A stretch of DNA of 64,000 bases, taken from positions 157,371,001 to 157,435,000 of the forward strand of contig NC_084461.1 of assembly GCF_027409185.1 (NCBI RefSeq), given 5' to 3'. Made by a program: the position numbers and the translations under genes. The notes under the pieces were generated by a model. That model had not been told where the DNA came from and searched no databases. It saw only the letters and a list, made by a program, of their open reading frames with translations. Source of the stretch: Cynocephalus volans (Eukaryota > Chordata > Mammalia > Dermoptera > Cynocephalidae). Of this stretch, positions 55,983 through 64,000 are shown piece after piece; position 1 is the stretch's first letter, and every line of letters starts with the position of its first letter.

Positions 55983-56240
55983 CCTGGTTGCGGGAGGAGG
56001 GGTTGGTCCCTGGCTCCAGCCTCAAGACCCCAGTTGGGCCCTGTGGCAGCAGCAGCATGCCTGGTTGTGGGAGGAGGGGTCGGTCCCCGGCTGCATGCCT
56101 CAGGACCCTGTGGCAGTGGCAGTATGCCTGGTTGCTGGAGGAAGGGTAACTCCCCGGATCCACGCCTCAGGACACCAGTCAGGCCCCGTGGCAGCAGCAT
56201 CATGCCTGGTTGTGGAAGGAGGGGATAGTCCCTGGCTCCA
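55983..56240. repeat. VNTR of copy III, about four units of 67-80 bp
   Basis: Each unit starts near 'cctggttg(c/t)gggaggagg' and contains 'ggctcca(t/g)cc tca ggac'. Units 1 to 3 are more like each other than like those of copy IV. Confidence 0.85.
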
Positions 56241-56788
56241 TCTGTTTTTACATTCTAAGATGTTGTGGAGCATTTGGGTGGGAGGGGGAGAGGGAAAGGG
56301 GGAAGGAAATAGGATGGCAGAAGGAGAAAGGAGGGGGGGCATGATTGGGCCCGTGGTACCCCCCTCATTCTTGCAGGGGAGACCACAGGGGGCTTCCAGT
56401 GGTGGCTTCATCATTGCTGGGCTGAATGCAGATGTCAGGGTGTGGCCAAAGCCCTCAGCTCCCAGCCCCTCACTGCCCCGGCTCAGGAGCCTGGGGTGTT
56501 TCCTGTGCCAGCTTGGTGGTTGTCACTGGGCTGGTTGTGGGTGTTGGGAGGCATGGCTGAGGCCCCTGGCCCTCTCCCATTGCTGGCTTGGGGGCCCAGG
56601 AGGCTTCTGGTCCTTCTAGGTTTTATATGTGTCTTTTGGTGAAGTGAGACCATTACTAGTTAGTATCAAACTTTGTCTTTGGTCTGTGGGTATTTTGTTT
56701 TTTTCTTTCAATTCTGTGTTGGATTATTTGCTGTTCCCACCACTTAAACTCTGCACTGGAACAAATTTGTTGTCCTGTGCTTACTTCT

Positions 56789-58871
56789 TTTTTTAAAATT
56801 TATTTTATTTATTGAATCAAAATCGATTATACATATTTTGGGGGTTGAACATTGAGATATGTTGATTAAATCAATATTACTAGCATATATACTGTTAACA
56901 AATTGTAATTATTCTTTATGCCCCTTGTCCAACCTCTCCCCCCATTCTCTCTTCCCTCTCCCCCTCCCCTCTGTAATTGCCCTAGATTTCTTCTCTCCTT
57001 CTGAAAGAATAATGGTTACTCTGTTAATTTGTTGCCTAGATGATCTGTCCAATGCTGAGAGAGGTGATCAGGTCCCCCAATATTATCATAGAGCAGATGC
57101 TTCTTCTGTCACTCTGGAATGGGCTTTGATGAGAGAGACATCCTCTTCTTTGTCTCTGCTGGTCACTCTTGTGTGAATGCACTGCAGTGGTTGGCAGACC
57201 ATCTGCCTGGTGGCTGTGGCGTCTAGCCGCTTTTGCAGCAACCATGGTTATTGTGGTGGCTGTGGTGGGCCACCCACGTGGAGGAGCTGTTTTTGGCATG
57301 CTCCTTGGCACTGGCAGTATGCCTGGTTGTGGGGTGTGTTTGGTCCCCTTCTCCATGCCTCTGGTCCCTGGGCAGGCCCCAAGGTGCTGGCGCCATGTGC
57401 TTGGTTGTGGGAGAGGGGTCCAGTCCCCTTCTCCATGTCCTGGGTCCCTGGGCGGGCCCTGAGGTACTGGCGCAGTGTGCCTGGTTGTGGGAAGAGGGTC
57501 TGGTCCCCTTCTCCATACCTCGAGTACCCAGGTGGGCCCCAAGGTGCTGGCGTTTTGTGCCTGGTGTAGGAGGAGGGTCCAGTCCCCTTCTGCATGCCCC
57601 TGGGCTGGGCAGGCCCCAAGGCGCTGGCTTGGTGTGCCTGGTTGTGGGAGAGAGGTCCAGTCCCCGACTCCATACCCTGGGTCCCTGGGTGGGCTCCGAG
57701 GTGCTGGCATGTTGTGCCTGGTTGTGGGAGGGTGGTCTGGTCCCCAACTCCATATCCCAGGTCCCTGGGTGAGCCCCAAGGCGCTGGCTCAGTGTGCCTG
57801 ATTGTGGGAAAAAGGTCCGGTCCACTTCTCCTTGCCTTGGGTCCCTGGGCAGGCCCCAAGGTGCTGGCATGGTGTGCCTGGTTGTGGGAGTGGGGTCCAG
57901 TCCCCTTCTCCATGCTTCAGGTCCCCAGGCTGGCCCCGAGGCGCTGGTGCAGTTTGCCTGGAAGTGGGAGTGGGGTCCGGTCCCCAGATCCAAGCCTCCA
58001 GTTCTCAGGCAGGCCCCAAGGTGCTGGTGGTGTGCCTGGGCCGGAAATAATTTTTTGTCCTTTGCTTCTAACACGGGGAAACTTCCTATGGGAACCAGTA
58101 CTTGTGCTGTGTGGTTGTTTAAATTGCTACTTTGCTGCTGTTTCCTTAGGGAAGGCTTTTTGTGCAGCTCAGGGTTTAATGGTTGACCTTATACATACTT
58201 CCAGCTCTCCAGATACCTGGTGGATCTGTGTTCTGTAAAATCTCTGATCTGGGCCTGAGTATTTTCATCAAACTGCACCCCATGCAATTCTGCATTCCTG
58301 ACCAGTATCCTCTGAGTGGTCCTGTGCTGACTGGGGGGCAGATCAGTGGTCCTTGCTGTGTCTCAGTGTTCCCTGGTGGGCACGTCTCCCCCACCGCCCG
58401 TGCTGCAAACACTTCCCATGGGATGGGCCCTGCACTGGTCCCTTGCGATGACTCACTGGCTTCTGAATCGTCCCCTTTTTTCAGTTGTTCTGGCTCCTCG
58501 CTCCTGCGTAGGTCCATGTGAACCCTATTAGTGGTCTTGCTGTCCTGGGGGCTGCCAAGGCCCTCTTCTCTCCTGCTGCCTCCAAGTAACTCCATCTGAA
58601 GGGCACAGCTGTGGCTTCTGCCACCTCCTGCTCCATGTGCTTATCAGCTTGAGCCTTAAAGCAGCCTCGGCCCGAAATGCTCAGAGCAGCTTTTATTTTC
58701 TCTCATCGTAGTTTCTCCCACCTTCATGAACTCTGTAGGTCTCTCCTCCTCTTCCCCTGAGCTCCAGTGGCCCCGGCTTGGCTGATGTTACATTTTTATA
58801 GTTGTAAATTTGGTTGATTTGTGGGAGAGAGTGACGCTGCGGACCATCTATTCCGCCATCTTGATTCCCTT
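56789..58871 (-). mobile_element. Composite L1-derived VNTR retroposon, copy IV (full length, nested)
   Basis: This is the most complete copy, 2083 bp. The exact duplication 'tgcttacttct' lies at 56778-56788 and 58872-58882. On the minus strand it starts 'gaatcaagatggcggaatag' with an L1-type 5' end and YY1-type motif, then about 830 bases of L1-like 5' region, a nine-unit 80-bp VNTR (57321-58040), a 'cagccaccacaataaccatgg' linker, the ORF2 endonuclease remnant (57020-57090), a purine-rich 3' UTR, and a tail of A-rich sequence. ORF1, reverse transcriptase and the rest of ORF2 are absent, so it must have been mobilised by L1 in trans. It inserted into copy III in the same orientation. Confidence 0.82.
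57321..58040. repeat. 80-bp minisatellite, nine units
   Basis: Unit starts ('gcctggttgtggg') are at 57321, 57399, 57479, 57559, 57636, 57716, 57796, 57876 and 57956, with a partial one at 58034. Spacing is 77-80 bases. Each unit holds 'ggtccccttctccat' and 'aggccccaaggtgctgg'. Long open frames occur on both strands because the unit lacks stops; 80 is not divisible by 3, so they cycle through frames and are not genes. Confidence 0.93.
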
Positions 58872-59676
58872 TGCTTACTTCTAAAATGGGGGAACTTCCT
58901 GTGGGGACCAGCACTTGAGCCCTGTGGTTGAACTAAATTGCTGCTTTGATTCTGATTCCCTGTGGAAAGTGTTTTGTGCAGCTCAGGTTTTAATGGTTGA
59001 TTTCGTAGATACTTCCAGGTCTCGTGAGATCTGGTACAACTGGGTTGTGTAGAAACTCTGGTCTGGACCTGAGTTTTTTCAATAAACTGCACCCCTTGCA
59101 GTTCTGTATTCCTGGCCAGTCTACATAGAGTGGTCCTGTGCTGATTGGAGGGCATATCAGCTGTACTTGCTGTGTCCCAGGGTTCCCCAGTGGGCCTATC
59201 TCCTCCACTACCCATACTCCAAACCTCCTCATGGGAGGGCCATGCACCGATCCCTTGCGATGACTCACTGGCCTCTGGGCAGCCCCTTTTTCCAGTTGTT
59301 GTGGCTCCTCACTCCTATGTGGGTCCACGAGAATGCTGTTAGTGATCTTGCTGGCCTGAGGGTCACCAAGTACCTGTTCTCCCCTGCTGCCTCCAAGCAA
59401 TTTCATTGGAAGGGCACAGCAGTGGCTTTTGCTGGCTCTTGCTCTGTGTGCTCACCAGCTCAAGCCTTGAAATGGCCAGGATTCGAAATGGTAGGAGTGA
59501 TCCTTTCTTTCTCTCATCGTGGCTTCTCCTGCCTTCATGTACTCCTAAGGTTTCTCCTCTTCCCGTGAGCTCTGGCAGCCCCAGCTTGGCTGTTGTTGCT
59601 TTTTTATGGTTGTAAATTGGTTGATTTGTGGGAGAGAGTGCACGGGGACTGTTTACTCTGCTGTCTTGACCACGCA

Positions 59677-60672
59677 AGTTCAGTACTTAGCAATGATTTC
59701 CAAATGAATTATATTTAAATAATCACAAATCAAATTATATCAGAAGTTTATGGGAACATACTCAGGTTGTAGTTTTCAAGACAGGTAAATAAAAGATTTG
59801 TTTTCCCAATGAGTCTTGGTATCTTGGCTTTGAAGTTTCAAAGACAGCTACCTTTGAAATTATATTTTTTCTAATATTTCACAAACTAAGTAGTTTTTAT
59901 CTCATTTTGTAGTTGCTCTATATACATGAAGAACTAACCACAGTATTTTAAATGAGATTTAACTTACTTCTATGAGTATTTAAAAGCTGTTTGTGGACTT
60001 CTATGGAATTTGATTTTCCGACATATGAAAGCAAAGTCTTAAAATTGAATGGTAACTTACAATTCGTTGAATTAAGCCCAGTTGTTTGATATCCTTGAGC
60101 TGGGGTATTATTCATCATTTATTTGAATTATGTCAGTGAATTCATTCAGCATACTCTTTATTGAACACTTAATCTGTGCCAGGTATTTTTACTGTTTTAT
60201 GTATTAAGCAGGGAAGATTGAGTCTGACAGAGGCACTCACCAAGCCTTTTTTAAGACATGGCTCTTACAGAAAATAATATTTTTATGTCCCCTTGAAATG
60301 AATGGAGGAGGTTGCTCTTAGTCCATACTTCCTTTGGCCACCCAGAAATATTATCTCACCATACTTGGAATGCTTTGTGGTATACCAGATGGGACGCTCA
60401 GGCTTAGTAAACACAAGACTGTCTTCCCATAAAGGCAGGAGATTTGTATAATTTGTGGGGTGTTAAAGGCATGGATATGGGTTTAGAGCTAAAAGGAAGG
60501 CATTTGGATCCCAGGTCAATTATGCTGGTTATTTTTGTGGAACAGATACAGCCAGTGTTTCTCCATTGGACAGTTCCAGGGAGCTTTATTCATATTGCAT
60601 TCTAAAATCTCCTATGTGAATGGTGTCCCTTGGAGTTGTACAGTGCTGTGTTCTTGATGTAGCCTATCTTGC
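59677..60672. other. Intronic, no element recognised
   Basis: AT-rich unique-looking DNA. A short MIR/L2-like remnant may lie at 60135-60185 ('tactctttattgaacacttaatctgtgcc'). No exon. Confidence 0.5.
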
Positions 60673-61055
60673 TGTATGAGTCCATTTCTGTTGCTTATAA
60701 TGAAATACATGAAACTGGGTATTTTATAAAGAAAATGAAATTTATTGCATACAGTTTCTGAGGGTGGGAAGTCCAGAGTTCAAGGAACACATTTCATGGT
60801 GGTGACAGTGACCTCTCACATTGCAAGATGGTGGAAGCACAGAGGTTAAAGAGCTCCTCCTGCACTCTCCTTTTAAAGCCCTCAGAACTACACTCATGAT
60901 CACCATTTTTGATCTGTTCACTGCAGTGGTCCTACAATCTACTCACCCCTTCAAGGCCCCACCTCTCAATTATCATAATAGGATTTTCCACCCTTAACAA
61001 TTAACAATGGGGATTAAGCCTCAATGAGGGTGAAGGGGGGATCCAATCTACAGCA
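60673..61055 (-). mobile_element. MaLR-type solo LTR, antisense
   Basis: On the + strand 'tgtatgagtccatttctgtt...gaaactgggtattttataaag...ccttcaaggccccacctctc' parallels the LTR at 2245. No internal genes. Confidence 0.65.
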
Positions 61056-61680
61056 CTTGCATATCCTGGGAAAAAATTCAGGTCAATTGCATTGGCGTAA
61101 CTGGAGTCTAGCCTATATATATAGCTTTCAGGATTTCTTCATTAGAGCCATCATTGTTAATTAATTAATAGAACTATCTATGTTTGTTTAAGAAGAATGT
61201 AGAGTATTGCCTGCAGAAGGGACTATATAGTGTCTTGACATTGTTAAAAACTTTTTTTGTAATTTTTTCTTTTTCCCCCCTTGATCTTGTGATCCAAGGA
61301 CTAGAGCAAAGATATCATTTTGTTGGGATGGCTTTGTTTATTATTTCAGTTTTCAGTTCTTCATAAATCAAAACAGCTTAATTTTATTTTCAGAATTTAG
61401 CTAATCTAATGGAAAACAAATATAGATTGAGAACTACTGCTGTGTAAATATTAAGGGCTATGTTATGAAAAATTAAGGCAAATTAATTTAGTTGTACTTA
61501 TTTTGTATTTGTTGTCAGGCTAGAGTGTTTTCATCCTGAATTTTTTAGGCATTGCTTTCACAAAAGGTTAATAGTTAGGTGAAGGTTAATAGTTACAGAA
61601 GTTAGTTAACAGAAGGTTACTAGGTAGGTTTTTCAAAAAGTTTTGATTCTTATTGATGCCTGTGTTTTGTCTATCTAAAG
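61056..61680 (+). other. NSD1: End of NSD1 intron 2 with acceptor
   Basis: Unique AT-rich DNA; a small repeat 'gttaatagttaggtgaag' occurs at about 61566-61600. The acceptor 'tgtgttttgtctatctaaag' ends at 61680 with a short, T-rich pyrimidine tract and CTAAAG rather than the more usual CAG. Confidence 0.8.
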
Positions 61681-61816
61681 TGTCAACCCAAGAAAAAGTC
61701 TACGCCACTGAAGTATGAAGTTGGAGATCTCATCTGGGCAAAATTCAAGAGACGCCCATGGTGGCCCTGCAGGATTTGTTCTGATCCATTGATTAACACA
61801 CACTCAAAAATGAAAG
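61681..61816 (+). CDS. NSD1: NSD1 coding exon 3 (residues 310-354, start of PWWP domain)
   Basis: It is 136 bases long: 45 codons (CQPKKKSTPLKYEVGDLIWA and on) plus one base, so phase 0 in and phase 1 out. It continues directly from exon 2 (...ELPF|CQPK). From Tyr321/Val323 the first PWWP domain begins: the hydrophobic 'VGDLIWAKF' strand and the signature RRPWWP. This fold reads methylated H3K36 and binds DNA. A basic patch KKK precedes it. The donor AAAG|GTAATA lies at 61817, less consensus than that of exon 2. The sequence appears to match the human protein throughout, as I remember it. Confidence 0.96.
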
Positions 61817-62204
61817 GTAATACTTGCAGTTGATTATACATGGTAAAATACAACATGGCATTGTAAACTGGCAGTTGCCTATAGTATAGCCCAATTTTTG
61901 TTGCTGTTAGTAAATAATTCATATTTTTCCTTTGAGCATCTCATAAATGAATTGTTATTAACATATTTTTTCATTGAGTTTTTTACTCTATGATTTAAAA
62001 ATTCTCAATTATTCTTTCTAAACATGCCAGGAAAGTGATAGGCTATTTACCTAAAGTTTACGTAGTCTAGAATCACTTTTCAATATATTTAGGTGTTTCT
62101 ACTTCATTCTTCAGGTTTGCATCATTTTTGATAATTTGAAAGCTGAAACAATTATAAATAATGCTTATAAGTTATTTTGAATATTAATCTTGATTTGGAG
62201 TAGA

Positions 62205-62620
62205 GTCAGCTCTCTGTATCTGAGAGTTCTGCGTTCATGGATTCAGCCAACCACGGATTGAAAAAAATGGCATTTGTATAGACTTTTCCTTGTCCTTATT
62301 CTCTAAGCAATATAGGGTAACAACTATTTGCATAGCGTTTACATTGTATTAGGTGTTATAAGTTTTTTTTGGTTTTTTTGTTTGTTTTTTGTTTTATTCT
62401 TGTTTTTTGGCGTCTGGCCGGTAATAGAAGCTGAACCTGTGACTTTGGTGTTATAAGGCTGTGCTCTAACCACCTAAGCTAATCGGCCAGTCCCTTAGGA
62501 TTTTAAGTAATCTAGAGATGACATAGGTTACATGCAAACAGCATAGGTTATATGCAAATACTACACAATTTTATTTAAGGGATTTGAGCATCCATGGATA
62601 CCTAGGGATGACTGTATTTC
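62205..62620. mobile_element. Tigger-type DNA transposon (MITE), split by a SINE
   Basis: 'agtcagctctctgtatctgagagttctgc...caaccacggattg' at the left and 'gatttgagcatccatggatacctagggatgactgta' at the right are its inverted ends. A type B SINE sits in the middle. Confidence 0.75.
62363..62495 (-). mobile_element. Monomeric SINE (type B), antisense
   Basis: T/G-rich tail, 'ggcgtctggccggtaataga' to 'cctaagctaatcggccagtc'. Confidence 0.88.
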
Positions 62621-62753
62621 CTTTGATTACTGTAGTTTGTTTCTTACTTGGTTGTTCTGTTTGAATCTCAGATACCTTACCTTTAGATTGCTATAAAAGT
62701 AGGGGCTGAAACTTGGTCTTGAGCTGTTCTTTTTCTGTTAAGATGGTTTGTGA

Positions 62754-62920
62754 CCGGGGCCGGCCCGTGGCTCACTTGGGAGAGTGTGGTGCTGATAACA
62801 CCAAGGCCATGGGTTCGGATTCCATATAGGGATGGCCGGTTTGCTCACTGGGTGAGCGTGGTGTTGACAACACCAAGTCAAGGGTTAAGATATCCTTACC
62901 GGTCATCTTTTTAAAAAAAA
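62754..62920 (+). mobile_element. Dimeric SINE (type A), sense
   Basis: Among the best-preserved dimers: 'ggggccggcccgtggctcac' to 'atccttaccggtcatcttt' plus A-tail. 'ggtttgtga' flanks it at 62745-62753 and 62921-62929. Confidence 0.95.
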
Positions 62921-62939
62921 GGTTTGTGATTTATATGTA

Positions 62940-63520
62940 TTTTAATTTTTGAAAAGGTTGTATATGTATGAGATTCAAAAAAATCAACTTACTCTCTCCT
63001 TTACTGTGATCTGCCCCATTCTTTACCCTTCCTTTCAGTGGGTAACCAACTCACATTAATGTATCTTTCCAGAGTTTCTTTAAGTAAATCCAAATACATA
63101 TTCTTATCTCCTTCACCTTTTTAAATTTTAACATGAAAGTACCATATTGTATGTATATTTTATAGTTTGCTCTTTTTAACTTCTTGGAGATTTTCCATAT
63201 TAGTGCATTGAAAACTTTCTTATTCTTTTTTTACAGTTGCATAGTTTTCCATCTTTTGGCTATACTCTACCTTATATAACCAGTGCCTTCTTGATGGACA
63301 TTTAGGTTGTTTTTTAATCTTGTGTTGCTAGGCCTGTTCATATATACATGTACATGTGCATGTATGCACATACAAACAATGTTATAAAGAATAATTGTGT
63401 ATATTTCATATGTGCATGTCTATCCTTTTGTAGGATGATTTTCCTGAAGTGGGATTGCTGGATTTGATTTTATATTTTGAATATTGAGGTGCCCAAAGAC
63501 CATTGTAGTTCGCTGTTTTA
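62940..63520 (-). mobile_element. Diverged L1 3' region, antisense
   Basis: 'agtaccatattgtatgtatattttatagtttgc...ttttctacagttgcatagttttccatc...gaagtgggattgctggattt' matches an inverted, old L1 ORF2 end. Confidence 0.6.
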
Positions 63521-64000
63521 AAAACTGATACCTTATTGTTAGTGGCCTGTTTGGAAATTTAAGTTCTACTAATAGAAAATTCTTTTAGTCCTCTCTTGTA
63601 ACCTCCCTGTCCCTATGGGACTGCTGGTGTCTTACTCATTGTAGTATTGTTTATGCACATTAGTTGGGTCCATGCCATTTATATGACAAATACTAAGTAC
63701 ACTGTATAGGTCGAGTACTGTGCTAGGTAGAAGCTGGGATCCAGTAACGGGCAAAACATCAGTCTTGCTTGCCTCTAGGCACCAGCAAATAATTAAACAG
63801 ATAATTACTTAACTGAGAAGTATGTCCATGGAAAAATTTTGGTCTTCAATCAGTGATATAGCAGGGGTACCTAATGTGAACTTTTGGTTTGGGGATGTTC
63901 TGGGGCAGTTTTGCTAGTGAAGTTATCTTTGATCTGAGACTTGAGAGGATGAGTTAGGAGTTAACTAGGCAAAAGAGGAGAAGACTGTCCCAAGAACAGA

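Larger units (their letters stand above)
55617..59676 (-). mobile_element. Composite L1-derived VNTR retroposon, copy III (host of copy IV)
   Basis: Own sequence is 55617-56788 and 58883-59676; copy IV fills the gap, with one duplicate of the target lying at each edge. Minus-strand order: L1-like 5' region from about 59676 ('gtcaagacagcagag', where the YY1-type motif is mutated), four 80-bp units (starts 55983, 56059, 56126, 56204), ORF2 endonuclease remnant (about 55696-55762) and a pyrimidine-rich 3' part. The L1 tail with A-run is missing at 55617, so the 3' end looks cut. A minus-strand frame of 138 codons lies in the 5' region (58990-59406), ending in a YEINH-like sequence. A similar-length frame exists in copy IV, but the middles are in different frames. 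Confidence 0.75.
13342..61680 (+). other. NSD1: NSD1 intron 2 (about 48.3 kb)
   Basis: It is bounded by GTAAGC at 13342 and the acceptor 'ttttgtctatctaaag' ending at 61680. Human NSD1 also has a very long second intron. The content is transposable elements plus unremarkable unique DNA. I found no additional NSD1 exon and no second gene. By hand count 33 SINEs lie antisense and 10 sense to the gene. Confidence 0.93.
61817..64000 (+). other. NSD1: NSD1 intron 3 (start)
   Basis: It holds a Tigger-type MITE, two SINEs and a diverged L1 tail at 62940-63520. Positions 63521-64000 resemble an old repeat ('ctaagtacactgtataggtcgagtactgtgctagg'). No further exon is visible before the window ends. Confidence 0.9.

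Noticed and set aside
57036..58238. Open frames up to 283 codons on both strands
   Set aside because: The 80-bp minisatellite lacks stops, so all frames stay open; 80 is not a multiple of 3 and the peptide repeats cycle through frames.

Overview
The window looks like nuclear DNA of a placental mammal, most likely a colugo (Dermoptera). It holds the 5' end of NSD1 on the + strand: a CpG-island promoter, coding exon 2 (start codon at 12415), coding exon 3 (61681-61816) and the start of intron 3. The colugo call is an inference. By hand I count about 48 short SINEs that resemble isoleucine tRNA almost end to end and occur as monomers and dimers, as known for the dermopteran CYN-SINE / t-SINE families. 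There are no Alu, B1, ERE or VES elements that I could recognise.

Layout. Positions 1-9070 are intergenic: a composite L1-derived retroposon, an old L1 split by two MaLR-type LTRs, SINEs, MIR and L2. Positions 9070-12080 are a CpG island with an inverted CCAAT box, GC boxes and two plausible non-coding first exons (donors after 10477 and after 11355). Exon 2 begins at 12398 and encodes residues 1-309. Intron 2 (13342-61680, about 48.3 kb) is a repeat graveyard of SINEs, antisense L1 3' ends, mariner-type and Tigger-type DNA transposons, one ERV-type LTR, MIR and L2. Exon 3 encodes residues 310-354 plus one base and opens the first PWWP domain. Intron 3 fills the rest.

How it works together. 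NSD1 is the only protein-coding gene I can support. It is a nuclear H3K36 methyltransferase; the catalytic SET domain and PHD fingers lie beyond the window. A short out-of-frame upstream ORF overlaps the NSD1 start codon and may tune translation.

The most interesting signal outside the gene is a family of composite non-autonomous retroposons with four copies here (1-1866, 38392-38852, 55617-59676, 56789-58871). Each has, in minus-strand order and where not truncated, an L1-like 5' region, a GC-rich 80-bp minisatellite with a different repeat number in each copy, a short remnant of the L1 ORF2 endonuclease, and an L1 3' end. ORF1 and nearly all of ORF2 are absent. The shared architecture implies an amplifying master element, similar in logic to ape SVA/LAVA elements. 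One copy sits inside another, and one sits inside a mariner-type MITE, both with target-site duplications.

Limits: repeat names rest on pattern recognition without a library search, repeat edges are often good only to about 10-30 bases, and the transcription start was not determined.
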